Source: Simmondsia chinensis (Eukaryota; Streptophyta; Magnoliopsida; Caryophyllales; Simmondsiaceae). From it: DNA of 64,000 nt. Where the stretch lies: contig JAGTTD010000024.1 of assembly GCA_018398585.1 (NCBI GenBank), forward strand, positions 8,770,071 to 8,834,070, read 5' to 3'. Below the pieces are notes generated by a model, which was given only the letters and a program-made list of their open reading frames with translations, was not told the DNA's origin and did not search any database. Both the position numbers and the translations under genes were made by a program. Positions 1 through 9,864 of this stretch are shown piece after piece (within the stretch, counting starts at the first letter, position 1; every line of letters begins with the position of its first letter).

Positions 1-1284
1 TTTGCCCTAGGTCACCATGGGGGGGGGGGGGGGTGGTGGACCTCCGTCTTCCCCCCTCTTCTGCCGCCGGTTGATTCTGCCAGCGTTTTGTTCCCCTTTT
101 TTCTTGGCCCGTCGTTGGTGTGCTCTTCGGCGGCTTCTCCGGTGGTGCTTGGTGGTGGGTGTTCGATTGTTGTGGGGTCTGGGTTCGAGTGTTGAGTGTT
201 GGGTCGGGTATGGTGTTTCAGGTGTTGGACCGTGTCATCTGAGGGTTTTCGCTCGCGCTCACGCCGTGTCCTTTCGCAGCGGTCCTCCTCTGCCGTGTCT
301 CCCAGTTGCTCGACTCTCCTCCTCCGAGTCCTCGCTTCGTTAACGCTCTACTTCCTGCGCCGCCGGTTTTCCCCGCTGATGCCTTGCCTTGAGGTCTCGG
401 AAGCGTTCATACGTTGATGTTTTTGGGATGAGACGAGGTCCGATTCTTGAGTCTTTGCTCTCTTTGAGTTTCTCTCCGACTCGCTTGGGAACACATTTGT
501 TTGGGGTAATGCTTTCCATTCTCCCCTCTGTTGTGGTCTTCCTCAGGAGATGGTTTGCTGAGCTTTGGAGTCAGGTTCGGGTTCCATTTTGCTCCCTCGC
601 CCTTTTCTGACGTTGCTTCCCCGTCTGTTGCCTCTCGCTTCTGGTCGCGGTTGTTGATAGGTTTTCGTGGTTTGGGGTTTGGGTTTGTGATTCCGGGTTG
701 GTGTTGTCTGTTCTTCGGGTTGTGGGCTTGGTGTTGCTTGGGTGTTGGGTCTTGGGGGTGGGGCCTCTTCGGTTGGTGTTGGTTTGGTTGTGCTTCGGGG
801 TGTTTCGCTGCCGTCGAGGTCCCGTCCCCCTCGATCCCCATGCCTTGGGCCCCTGCTTCTCTGTTGCTTAATCATGCCTCCGGTTGGCACCTGTCACTGA
901 TCACCTTTTCTGCATCCACGGCCTTGCGGTGCTCCCCCTTTTTGATCCAGTTTGAATGGATTGGATTGGGTTGAGGTCTCCGCTTGGTTTGATTGGTTTC
1001 TTTTTCCTTCTTAGTCTTGGGATTGTTTGCACTTTCGTGTTTTTTGGGTGTTTTGGGGTGTTTTCTGGCATTTTGTTGGTTTCTTGCTAGGGTTTTTGGG
1101 TGTTTGGGTGTTCTGTTGGTGTGCTGTTGGTGTTTTCGGGGTTTTTTTTGGGTGTTATGGGGGCTTTGGTTGGGTTGTTTGGATGTTTGGATTGTTTGTG
1201 CTTTGAATCTCTTGACTGGAATGTAATTGTACCTTTCTTCCTGTTAATAAAATCCCACGATGGGTCAATTATAAAAAAAAAAAA
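1..1284 (+). mobile_element. Poly(A)-tailed, G/T-rich LINE-like or retrocopy sequence (5' end outside window)
   Basis: The plus strand is strongly G+T rich up to about 1230. It ends with a polyadenylation-like AATAAA at about 1246-1251 and a short A-tract at 1271-1284, after which base composition changes abruptly to AT-rich DNA. A T/G-rich 3' tail ending in oligo(A) is what plant LINE 3' ends and processed retrocopies look like. No reverse transcriptase or endonuclease motif is visible, and the open frames here are low-complexity Gly/Pro/Trp/Val-rich products of skewed composition. The upstream target duplication, if any, lies outside the window. An alternative is the 3' end of an ordinary transcript copied by reverse transcription. 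Confidence 0.4.
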
Positions 1285-2352
1285 GTAGAGATGAAATTTA
1301 CCGCATCAAATTTTGAAAGTTATAAAACCGTCCTAAAATTGTTAGAACCAAATGCAAGAAATATTATACAAAATATATAAAATAGAAAGGTATTACCTAG
1401 GACGCGTGAAGATGACAAAATATAGATAAAGTAAAAGCTGAGCGAGGCGCGAATCACGCTCTCTTTAAGACGGTTTTGAGCCCCTCTCGAATCTAAGCCA
1501 GTGCACCAAGTTCCGGCGCGCCGCCTCCAGGATACAATGCCCAACTCTATTGACACTTTCTAGATTTACACAACCTTGCAAGCTAATGCCTCCACGACAC
1601 CCTACTTAGCTAAAGTTGAAAACCTTTTTTTTTTAAATAAAGGGAGAATTTGGGTTACATTTGCTATCAGACACGCCATTAGTAAATCTCAGAAAACAAA
1701 CATATATAATCACCAATAGCACACATATCAAAGGTTAGTGAAAGCATTTATAATCTATTTTTTTAATTATTTATCATTAGAGTTAATGACGGTCATTATG
1801 CATGATACTATATGTAACCGATTTTTAAGTATTATATATTAAGACACATTTAATTATATCACATTTAATTTTCAAAGCATAACTGAAAAAATTTTCAAGT
1901 TCTATATTAAAAATAATTTAAAAACCAATATTCAATAGGTGATCAATCTTTTCCATGCTGAGTAAAATACACTCAATATAATGATTGGAAAAAAATAATT
2001 TCTTTTTGTTTTTTTTATTAAAATATCCAACAATATATGAGTTTATGACTTTATAGTAACAATTGTAATCTAATATGTAGTAGAATAAGTCCCATCAAGC
2101 AAAACTCCCCAAAGATCATTTCCTAAATTTTCGGAGAATTACATCCAAATTCAAATTTTGACAAAACTCAATATTACTTCTTTAGTAAAATGCAACGAAT
2201 GAGAAATACAAACAGACAAATCACAATCAGTGATGAAAAACAACTAACATTAAGAAAGATTATTATCATCATCATTTATATCATACACCATTAATCGAAA
2301 TATTAAAAAACACATTACAAATGGAATAGAAAATGCATGATATATCAAATTA
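1285..2352. other. AT-rich spacer without recognisable gene
   Basis: No coding frame or element structure could be supported. A more GC-rich patch at about 1430-1560 stands out from the AT-rich surroundings but matches nothing I recognise. The stretch ends at the target duplication of the copia element. Confidence 0.5.
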
Positions 2353-2357
2353 ACCAA

Positions 2358-2811
2358 TGTTAGGAAAATGTCTCAAAATTATTTGGTATTTTAAGAAGAG
2401 AAGCCGTGAGGAGGCCGATCGATCGGGGTGGAGCTCGATCGATCAGGAAAGTTATGAAAAAAGAAGGACGCCTGCAGTGAGCGAGCCGATCGATCGGGAA
2501 GCGTGTTTTCCCAGCTCTATAAATACGGACGTAGGGTTACGTCACAAAGCATCCAATTCATACGTGAGGTTTTTCCCAAGCGGCGCCGCCACAAATAAAA
2601 TTGAGTGTGAGAGAGATATTGTAATTCTTTTTTTGATTCAGTAATAAAAGCTCCGATCTTCGCCCGTGGTTTTCTCCCCTTTCGATTGTAAAGGGGTTTC
2701 CACGTAAATCATTGTATCGATTGTTTCTTTTCTCTTTTAGTCCATTTATTTTTCGTTTTGTCATGGTATTTGATTCGATTGCATACCGGGAGAATTATTT
2801 ATTTCCACACA
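2358..2811 (+). repeat. 5' LTR of Copia-1
   Basis: The 454-bp LTR begins TGTTAGGAAAATG and ends CACACA. It contains repeated palindromic CGATCGATC blocks at 2416-2424 and 2436-2444, and a related block near 2488-2497. The 11-base core between the first two blocks (2425-2435, GGGGTGGAGCT) is in the opposite orientation in the 3' LTR. A TATA box and a polyadenylation signal (AATAAA, 2643-2648) are present. Confidence 0.95.
2518..2525 (+). promoter_or_regulatory. TATA box of Copia-1 5' LTR
   Basis: TATAAATA lies about 160 bp into the LTR and is repeated exactly at 7030-7037 in the 3' LTR, as expected for the U3 promoter of an LTR retrotransposon. Confidence 0.75.
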
Positions 2812-2813
2812 AA

Positions 2814-2824
2814 TTGGTATCAGA
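2814..2824 (+). other. Primer binding site of Copia-1
   Basis: TTGGTATCAGA, two bases after the 5' LTR, matches the 3' end complement of plant initiator Met tRNA, the usual copia primer. Confidence 0.9.
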
Positions 2825-2847
2825 CCCTGGTTCTTTGAATTGGTACA

Positions 2848-3705
2848 ATGGCATCAGCTATTAAGACCGAGGTAGAGAAGTTCAATGGTCAGGGAAGCTT
2901 CAGCTTATGGCAAGTTCGTGTGAAAGGACCCCTGACTCAGAATGGCTTGAAGAAAGCATTGGAGGGAAAAGAGAAGAAACCCGAGACTATGATCGAGGCA
3001 CAATGGGAAGAGATGGATGATAAGGTTCTCACGGTGATACAGATGTGTTTGGCTGATGATGTTTTGTCAGAGGTATTGGAGATGGAAACCACAAAGGAGT
3101 TATGGGAGAAATTGCTAGACATGTTTTGCCACAAGTCAGTCTCCAATAAACTCGCAGTGAAGTGTCGGTTATTCACCTTTCGTATGATAGAAGGTACATC
3201 TCTTAAAAACCATCTTAGCGAGTTTACCTCTATTATACAAGAATTAAAGGCATTGGATGATGTCCCTAAGGACGAGGATCAAGCTATGTTATTACTATGT
3301 TTGCTCTCTAATTCGTAAAAGGGCTTTGTATAAAGCATGATATACGGGGGTAGGCCGACCATTACTATTGATGAGGTGAAAAGAAACCTTGTGAGTAAAG
3401 AACGGGTAGATAGGGAGTTATCTAATTCAGTAAATGACTCAGGTAGTGGTTTGCATGTGAGAGGTAGATCAGAACATAGGGGATCCAATGGCGGGAAAAA
3501 GTCTAAGTCTAAATCTAGACATAAGAACCTGTCGTGCCATTACTGTCACAAGAAAGGGCACATGAAAAAAGACTGTTACAAGTACAAAAATAAATTGAAA
3601 GAGGGTAACAGGGGGGACCAGGGCAAAGACAAGTCCGCTGAGGCTAGTGTTGTAGAGGATGACAGTGATGAGGATTTTCTATTAGTTGCTGATTCTCAGT
3701 CCAAG
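2848..3705 (+). pseudogene. Copia-1 gag (nucleocapsid), broken by in-frame stops
   Basis: Gag forms the particle that packages element RNA. The first ATG after the primer site opens a frame starting MASAIKTEVEKFNGQGSF, with the usual copia gag features: a Trp in the N-terminal W-x-V-R motif and a helical core through 3300. Two in-frame stops (3316-3318 and about 3331-3333) interrupt it with no frame change, and the same frame resumes at 3337. A CCHC zinc knuckle (CHYCHKKGHMKKDC) sits near 3534-3575 in a Lys/Ser-rich basic stretch, followed by an acidic linker. The frame then runs into the protease. Gag therefore cannot be made as one piece without readthrough. Confidence 0.9.
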
Positions 3706-4010
3706 TCCAAGGATAAGTGGGTCATGGATTTGGGTTGTTCATATCACGTTACTCCAAACAGAGACTGGTTCTCCAATTCTATACAAGGTGGAGTTATCTT
3801 GTGGGGTAACGATGCTGCTTGTAAGGTAGTGGGGATTGGAACAGTCCATGTGAGGATGTTTAATGGGTCTATTAGAACCTTTAGTGATGTACGTCACGTC
3901 CCAGAGTTAAAGAAGAACTTGATTTCTCTAGGTACCCTTGAGTCTAGTAGGTACAAGTACACTGCTGAAGGTAGAGTCATGTGGTCAGAAAGGGTGCTTC
4001 AGTTGTGATG
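3706..4010 (+). pseudogene. Copia-1 protease remnant with altered catalytic triplet
   Basis: The aspartic protease of copia elements matures the polyprotein at a D-S/T-G active site. Here the motif context is WVMDLGCSYH (about 3718-3747). The Ser codon position (3730-3732) is TTG, so the triplet reads Asp-Leu-Gly. A C-to-T change at a CpG would explain it. The frame is otherwise open from 3337 to 4008, but a frameshift near 3980-4000 moves the continuation (ASVVMKGNRVG) into another frame. The protease is very probably inactive. Confidence 0.85.
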
Positions 4011-4017
4011 AAAGGAA

Positions 4018-5050
4018 ATAGGGTTGGTACTTTGTATGAGCTTGCAGGTACTACCGTGACAGGTTCAGTTGCTGTTTCCCCATCTGCTATGACAGATGTA
4101 GAGATTACAAGACTGTGGCATATGAGAATGGGTCACATTGGTGATAAAAGCATTGTCTGAGCTGAGTAAGAGGGGACTGCTTTGTGGTCAGTCAACAGGA
4201 CTGATGAAATTCTGTAAGCACTGTATGTATGGGAAGCAAAAGAGAGTCAGCTTCAAGCCAGCAGTGCATCAGACAAAGGGAACGTTAGATTACATACATT
4301 CTGATCTATGGGGACCTTCCATAGTGGCTTCTAAAGGTGGGTTCAGGTATCTTCTAACGTTTACTGATGATTACTCACGTAAAGTTTGGGTCTATTTTCT
4401 AAAGCAGAAAAATGAAGTGTATGGCGTCTTCAAGAAATGGAAGATTTTGCTTGAAAAACAGATAGAGAAGCCGATCAAGAGGTTGAGGACTGATAATGGT
4501 CTTGAGTTTGTTGAAGGTGACTTCACTCGATTTTGTGAGGATTAGGGTATAGTCAGACACAGGACATGTACATGTCGATCTTAGCAAAATAGAGTGGCTG
4601 AAAGATTGAACAGGACGTTACTTGAGAAGGCTCGATGTATATTTTCAAATGCAGGTTTGAAAAGAGAATGGTGGGAAGAAGCAGTTAGCATGGCTTGCTA
4701 CCTTGTGAACAAGGCACTACATTCTTCATTACAGATGACGACACCTGAAGAGGTATGGTCTGGTTCTACTTCTGATTATTCTTAGATTAAAGTTACATAT
4801 GCATATGTAAATGATGGAAAGCTGGAGCCTCGGGCCAAGAAATGCATCTTTCTTGGTTATTCATTAGGTGCGAAGGGATATAGATTGTGGGATCCAAGTG
4901 CTCAGAAGTTTCTGACTAGTAGAGATGTTACCTTTGATGAGTCTGCTCTGCTTAATCCGCCACACACACCCTCCATTGACAGTGATTTAGTTCAGGTTGA
5001 GACACCTGAAGCTACACAGATACAATCAAAGTAGCAGGTTGTTCAGCTAG
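4018..5050 (+). pseudogene. Copia-1 integrase remnant
   Basis: Integrase inserts the cDNA into the genome. The GAG-pre-integrase region ([10 protein letters not shown], near 4113-4142) supplies the His pair, with the Cys pair at [10 protein letters not shown] (about 4215-4245). The catalytic core shows HSDLWGPS (4288-4320), a TDDYSRKVW segment (4363-4390) and RTDNGLEF (about 4485-4512). A frameshift near 4140 separates the His and Cys halves. Stops at 4543-4545, near 4580 and at 4783-4785 break the frame, though it continues unchanged through RVAERLNRTLLEKAR to the C-terminal part. The element could not produce active integrase. Confidence 0.88.
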
Positions 5051-5118
5051 AGAGTATTCCAGCAACTCAGGTATAGGTTTCTGATGTTGTTACTGATAAT
5101 GCAGAAACAGGTCAGCAG

Positions 5119-6120
5119 GTGGAGAACAACACTATAGCTGGTGGTAGACCGAGGCGTCAGATCAGGCCTCCTGAGAGATATGGGTATGAGGAGATGATTG
5201 CTTATGCCCTTACTACTACTGAGTCTTTAGATGACAGTGAGCCGACTTCAAATTCAGAGGCTGTATTGAGATCAGATGCTGAGAAGGGGCTCGTTGCTAT
5301 GAATGAAGAGATACAGTCCCTTCATAAGAATCAGACTTGAGAACTGGTGAAGCCTCAAACAGGGAAAAGATTGATTAGTTGCAAATGGGTCTTCAAAAGA
5401 AAAGAGGACATTCCTGGAGTTGAAGATGCAAGATACAAGGCATGTTTGGTAGCTAAAGGCTATAGTTAGGTACAAGGCATTGATTTTCATGACATATTTT
5501 CACCTATAGTTAGACATACTTCGATTTGTGCGCTTTTGTCTTTGGTTTCCTTGCATGACTTAGAACTTGAGCATTTAGATGTAAGGACTACATTTTTGCA
5601 TGGTGAACTAGAAGAGAGTATCCATATGCATCAGCCTGAGGGTTTTGCTATAGAAGGAAAGGAAGATCATGTGTGTTTGCTTAAAAAGTCTTTATATGGT
5701 TTGAAGCAATCTCTTAGGCAATGATATAGGAGAATTGATCATTTCATGACAGGTCATGGGTACATCAAGAGTAAGTACGATAGTTGTGGGACTTCAGAAA
5801 GACTGGTTCAGGCTTTGTTTATTTGCTTTTGTATGTTGGTGATATGTTGATTGCAGCACAAGACATGAAAGATGTTGATGACTTGAAATCTATGTTGAAG
5901 AGTGAGTTTGAGATGAAAGATCTTGGAGCAGCTAAAAAGATCTTAGGCATGGAGATTCGTAGAGGATAAAAAAGCTGGAAAACTATACTTGTCTCGGGAG
6001 AAGTATATTGAGAAGGTGTTAGACGGGTTTCATATGAAGGATGCTAACCTTAGCAGCTCACTTCAGACTTTCAGCATTAGATTCGCCTCAGACTGAGGAG
6101 GATGTCAGGTACATGTCTCA
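5119..6120 (+). pseudogene. Copia-1 reverse transcriptase remnant
   Basis: Reverse transcriptase copies element RNA to DNA. Recognisable blocks are the N-terminal linker RPRRQIRPPERYGYE, KWVFKRKED (about 5383-5409), the LDVRTTFLHGELEE region (5575-5610) and KSLYGLKQS (about 5686-5712). The catalytic YVDD box reads YVGD at 5832-5843, so one of the two catalytic Asp residues is Gly. Several stops fall where copia proteins normally have Trp or Gln (for example 5338-5340, near 5467 and 5722-5724), as expected from G-to-A or C-to-T decay. A frameshift near 5780 and a short out-of-frame stretch at 5967-6041 complete the inactivation. Confidence 0.9.
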
Positions 6121-6781
6121 GATTCCCTATTGTAGTGCAGTGGGCAGTATTATGTATGCAATGGTTTGTACACATCTAGATATTGCTTTTGCAGTTAGCA
6201 GAGTTAATAGGTACATGGCGAATCCAGGTCAAGAGTGGCATGCGGTGAAGTGGATTCTCAGGTATCTTCGTGGAACTTCTGATTTGTGTTTGGAATATGG
6301 GAAAAGTAAGTGTTGCTTGGTTGAGTATGTAGATTCTGATTATGGTGGAGACCTCGATTAGAGGAAGTCCACATTAGGGTATGTATTTTGTTTAGGTGAC
6401 ACAGCTATCAGTTGGAGAGCGTGTTTACAATATGTTACATCACAGTCTACCATCGAGGCCGAATATATGGCAGTCACAGAAGCTTTCAAAGAAGTCGTCT
6501 GGTTGAGAGGTTTGATCAGTGAAATCAGTGCTGAGCAGGGCACGGTTAGAGTCTACTGTGATAGTCAGTCCGCCATTCACCTAGCGAAAGATCAGATGTC
6601 ACATCATGACAGAACGAAGCATATAGAAGTGAAGCATCATATTATTAGAGGTCTGATTGACGAGCGGAAAGTGGAGTTGAAGAAGATTGGGACTGAGGAC
6701 AATCCAACTGACATGTTCACTAAGGTTCTACCAGGGAGCAAATTCGAGCATTGCTCAAATTTGGTGGGTCTTTCAGTTTGA
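6121..6781 (+). pseudogene. Copia-1 RNase H remnant
   Basis: RNase H degrades the RNA strand during reverse transcription. The connection block (RVNRYMANPGQEWHAVKWILRYL, split here by its position about 6199-6268), the YVDSDYGGD motif with its Asp residues (about 6328-6354), the Glu of the STIEAEYMAV motif (about 6448-6477) and VYCDSQSAIHLAKD (about 6551-6592) are all readable. A single in-frame TAG at 6359-6361 splits the domain. The frame ends with a normal stop at 6779-6781, about 90 bp before the polypurine tract, as in related elements. This is the best-preserved domain of the element. Confidence 0.9.
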
Positions 6782-6854
6782 TGTGTGTTCGCCTCGGTTA
6801 AGGGGGCGTTTGTGGAGAAGGTGGAGTTGTTTTATTGTTGATATTAATTTTGAC

Positions 6855-6868
6855 CCAAGGTGGAGATT
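6855..6868 (+). other. Polypurine tract of Copia-1
   Basis: CCAAGGTGGAGATT immediately precedes the TG of the 3' LTR, the usual plus-strand priming site in plant copia elements. Confidence 0.85.
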
Positions 6869-7318
6869 TGTTAGGAAAATGTCTCAAAATTACTTGGTAT
6901 TTTAAGAGGAGAAGCCGTGAGGAGGCCGATCGATCGAGCTCCACCCCGATCGATTGGGAAAGTTATGAAAAAAAGAAGGACGCCTGCAATGAGCGAGCCG
7001 ATCGATCAGGAAGCGTGTTTTCCCAGCTCTATAAATACGGACGTAGGGTTACTTCACGAAGCATCCAATTCATACGTGAGGTTTTTCCCAAGCGGCGCTG
7101 CCACAAATAAAATTTAGTATGAGAGAGATATTGTAATTTTTTTTGATTCAATAATAAAAGCTCCGATCGCCCGTGGTTTTCTCCCCTTTCGATTGTAAGC
7201 GGGTTTCCATGTAAATCATTGTGTCGATTGTTTCTTTTCTCTTTTAGTCCATTTATTTCTCGTTTTATCGTGGTATTTGATTTGATTGCATATCGGGAGA
7301 ATTGTTTATTTCCGCACA
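6869..7318 (+). repeat. 3' LTR of Copia-1
   Basis: The 450-bp LTR pairs with 2358-2811. Its core at 6937-6947 (AGCTCCACCCC) is the reverse complement of the 5' LTR core at 2425-2435, with palindromic CGATCGATC sequence retained at both sides. TATAAATA is at 7030-7037 and AATAAA at 7153-7158. Confidence 0.95.
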
Positions 7319-7323
7319 ACCAA

Positions 7324-7561
7324 TTATTAATGGCTCAAATCCCTAATATTAAGGTTCCAGATCTCAAAAGGCTCAAAACTACATATAAATAGCGAAGCAA
7401 ATCAACAACTAAGCCCCCCACAAACACTACAGTTTCATTATTCAAAATTCCTAGTCTGCAAACACCATACCTTCGCCCAAAAATACCATCATAATTGGGC
7501 TGAGAGATTCATTTTTAGAAAGAATAATACAACTTGCACTGGTTTCTGATGAAGGGGCAAA
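7324..7561 (-). other. Probable 3' UTR of the interrupted host gene
   Basis: This is single-copy-looking sequence between Copia-1 and the stop codon of the host exon (minus strand). No repeat structure is seen. An AATAAT-type weak polyadenylation signal lies near 7440. Assignment rests only on its position downstream of the exon. Confidence 0.45.
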
Positions 7562-7664
7562 TCAAAAGACAGATGGCACCATTGGGACCAGGTAGTTGGA
7601 GAGGTCATCTTGGCAAGATTTCAAGTCCAAAGCCTTGATATGACTTACGAGATCTGGATTATTA
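7562..7664 (-). pseudogene. C-terminal part of a host-gene last exon, unidentified protein
   Basis: Read on the minus strand, removing Gypsy-1 and one copy of its target duplication joins 12715-12695 to 7664-7562. The result is a single open frame of about 40 codons with a normal amino-acid mix, containing NNPDLVSHIKALDLKSCQDD and ending in VPSVF and a TGA (7562-7564). A strong 3' splice site lies directly upstream at 12716-12740. I do not recognise the protein. What supports it is the coincidence of acceptor, uninterrupted frame across the junction and terminal stop. Other exons were not found, so the gene may already have been a pseudogene before the insertion. Confidence 0.5.
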
Positions 7665-7669
7665 GAGAT

Positions 7670-7893
7670 TGTTCCACCAATTGTAGGTGCAACAGCCCTA
7701 GGGTTAGGGATTTGGGGTGAGTTAGAGTTAGGTGAGAGAAAAAGTTAGAAGAAGGGGATGAGAGAAAGAGATTGAGAGAGAAGAAGTTTATTTGTTATGT
7801 TTTAATGAATGAACAATTACCCTTATTTATACTATTACACTTTGAAACTTATTCCATTTGCAATTATTCTAATTGGTAAGATGCTATGCGTCA
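7670..7893 (-). repeat. 3' LTR of Gypsy-1
   Basis: On the plus strand it begins TGTTCCACCAATTG and ends GCTATGCGTCA. It pairs with 12471-12694 along its whole length with few differences. A purine-rich stretch of GAGA repeats (7730-7790) lies inside. The minus strand carries TATA-like sequence near 7825-7835. Confidence 0.93.
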
Positions 7894-7922
7894 TTACCCC
7901 CAGGTTGAGAGCTTCCTTGTCC

Positions 7923-8160
7923 TCAAGGAAGAAAGGTGGGGTAACGAAGGCGCAACTCGTAACAGTCTTCCCATGTAGCGCCCTCAACAACATGGTCCTT
8001 CCACTTGACAAGAATCTGAGTAGCAGCATGGTTCCGGCGTTTCACTAGTTGATGATCAAGCACTGCCTCAGGCGTCCACTGATTTCTCGGCAGATGAGGA
8101 AGAACACTCGGATGCCTGTCCGAGATCGAGCCCACGTGTCATCGTAACTGCGAAACATGA
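7923..8160 (-). pseudogene. Gypsy-1 chromodomain
   Basis: Chromodomains at the integrase C-terminus direct chromoviruses to marked heterochromatin. The frame contains PEAVLDHQLVKRRNHAATQI, then LVKWKD and GATWEDCYELRLRYP, matching the typical core (a V-x-W-K segment followed by a T-W-E-D box and an aromatic/Pro tail). It lies in the expected place, just before the 3' LTR. The first aromatic-cage position is not obvious, as in the group II chromodomains of plant chromoviruses. The domain itself is open, but upstream frameshifts detach it from integrase. Confidence 0.85.
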
Positions 8161-8325
8161 AAAGTAGGATGGATTTTAACATTGGAAGGAAAATTAAGTG
8201 TGTAAGCAACCTGTCCTACTCTTGCGATCACACAGTAGGGCCCATAGAATTTGGCGGCAAGTTTAGCATTCGAGCGACCTTGTACCGAAGACTGACGATA
8301 CGGCTGTTATTTCAAAAATACCTAA

Positions 8326-9313
8326 TCACCCACGGCAAACCGTCGTTCCGAATGATGAGCATCGGCAAGTTGCTTCATCCGAACTTGGGCACGGGAGAGA
8401 TGATGCTTGAGCAATTGAATCGCCTCCTCTCAAGCCACTAGACTGCGATCCATGGCTTGAACCTCGGTTTCCCCCCGGTATATATGGAATATGAAGAGGA
8501 GGAGGTTGCCCGTACAATACTTCATATGGGGTGGATTGGATAGCGGAATGGAAAGACGTGTTGTACCACCATTCGGCCATAGGGACATATGTGGACCAAG
8601 AAGAAGGCATATCGCAACAAAAACAGCGCAAATACGTCTCGAGACTGTGGTTCACCACCTCGATCGTCGGTTTGGGGATGATACCCAAAGGACATATGTA
8701 GGTCGACTCTCAATACCCAAAATAACTCTTGCCAAAATAGACTGAGAAACACAGAATCGCGATCGAAAACAATGTTGCACGGTAATCCGTGCAGGCGAAA
8801 AATTGAATCCAAGAAAACACGAGCCACGGTCTGTGCTGAGTACGGGTGAGTAAGTGGCATGAAGTGAGCATATTTGCTCCAGCAATCGACCACAACAAAT
8901 AGCGAATCACGGCCGAGAGGCCAAGGAAGCCCGTCGATAAAATCCATTGATATGGAACTCCAAACGGAGTTTGGAATCGGGAGAGGTTGGAGCATACCGG
9001 GATATGGAGCATTGTCGGACTTGCAACGCTGGCACATGGTGCACTAAGAAATGAACTGATGGACATCACGATGCATGCCCTTCCAATAGAAAAAACTACT
9101 TAACTTCCAAAAAGTAACATCAACGCCCGAGTGACCTCCCACAACCGAAGCATGATAGAGCTCGAAAATCCGACGACGAAGCACACGGTCAGGACGCACG
9201 ACCAATTGGTCGAACCTGCGCAACTCGTTGTTACCCCAAACAAAGGTGGGGTGAGATTCCGGACTAGACTGTAAGTCATGAATAAGCTTCTGCATCAAGG
9301 GATTGTGAAACAA
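8326..9313 (-). pseudogene. Gypsy-1 integrase remnant
   Basis: The His-His zinc portion (ELYHASVVGGHSGVD) is at about 9180-9225 and the Cys pair (CQRCK) at about 9027. An in-frame stop near 9041 separates them without changing frame. The catalytic core shows SMDFIDGLPWP (first Asp, about 8925-8960) and FDRDSVFLS (second Asp, about 8735-8765). The YHPQTD-x-x-x-E block that supplies the catalytic Glu is shifted out of frame (YHPQTDDRGGE), with the correct continuation (EVVNHSLETYL) in another frame at 8620-8660. A frameshift at about 8660 therefore disrupts the third catalytic residue. The later C-terminal frame is degraded. Confidence 0.88.
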
Positions 9314-9413
9314 AGGTGGGGTGAAACAAAGGAAAGTGGATATTGGTTAATAACGTATGAAGTTCAATGCCCGACGTAGGAAGGCGGGAAAGAGCGTCGG
9401 CAGCCAAATTTTT

Positions 9414-9760
9414 TCACCCTTTTTTGTATTCGATGGAATATGTGAAGCCCATGAGCTTAGACAACCAAGCTCGCTGTAATGGGGTGTTGATTTTTTGATC
9501 CAATAAGAACTTAAGGCTCTGTTGATCGATACGAAAAATGAAATGGCGATTAGAGAGATAATGTTCCCACTTGCGCACGGCGAGCACCACCGCCATTAAT
9601 TCACGTTCATACACTGACGAACCTAGATGGGCGGAAGCAAGAGCCTTACTGAGATAAGCGATGGGATGATTGTCCTGCATCAAAACAGCCCCTAACCCCA
9701 TGCCGGAGGCGTCAGTCTCAATGACAAAAGGACGGGTAAAATCCGGAAGAGCGAGAACGG
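9414..9760 (-). pseudogene. Gypsy-1 RNase H remnant
   Basis: The minus-strand frame contains GLGAVLMQDNHPIAYLSK (about 9645-9700), a Glu-bearing YERELMAVVLAVRKWEHYL block (about 9555-9612) and RIDQQSLKFLLDQK with its Asp (about 9495-9537), ending in the YSIEYKKG segment. This is the standard gypsy RNase H between reverse transcriptase and integrase. The catalytic Asp of the leading D-A-S motif lies upstream of the first Met in the same frame. Confidence 0.85.
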
Positions 9761-9864
9761 GAGCATTGACAAGAGCATGCTTTAAGGTGTTAAACGCGAG
9801 TTGAGCAGCCTCATTCCAACCAAAAGCATCACGTTTAAGGAGGTTCGTAAGGGGCTTGCTTATT

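Larger units (their letters stand above)
2358..7318 (+). mobile_element. Copia-1: complete, inactivated Ty1-copia LTR retrotransposon
   Basis: Two direct LTRs (2358-2811 and 6869-7318), each starting TG and ending CA, are flanked by a perfect 5-bp target duplication, ACCAA, at 2353-2357 and 7319-7323. A primer binding site complementary to initiator Met tRNA follows the 5' LTR, and a purine-rich tract precedes the 3' LTR. Domain order is gag, protease, integrase, reverse transcriptase, RNase H, the order that defines Ty1-copia; motifs resemble the Tork/Tnt1-type lineage. The polyprotein is broken by about eight in-frame stops and several frameshifts. By eye the LTRs differ at roughly 23 substitutions in about 450 bp (about 5%), mostly transitions. 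It inserted downstream of the host 3' UTR. Confidence 0.95.

Noticed and set aside
17..1226. Several overlapping ORFs (Gly/Pro-rich, Trp/Phe/Val-rich) in the G/T-rich region
   Set aside because: They reflect strong strand composition bias and overlap on both strands; no domain, splice or codon-use signal supports any of them.
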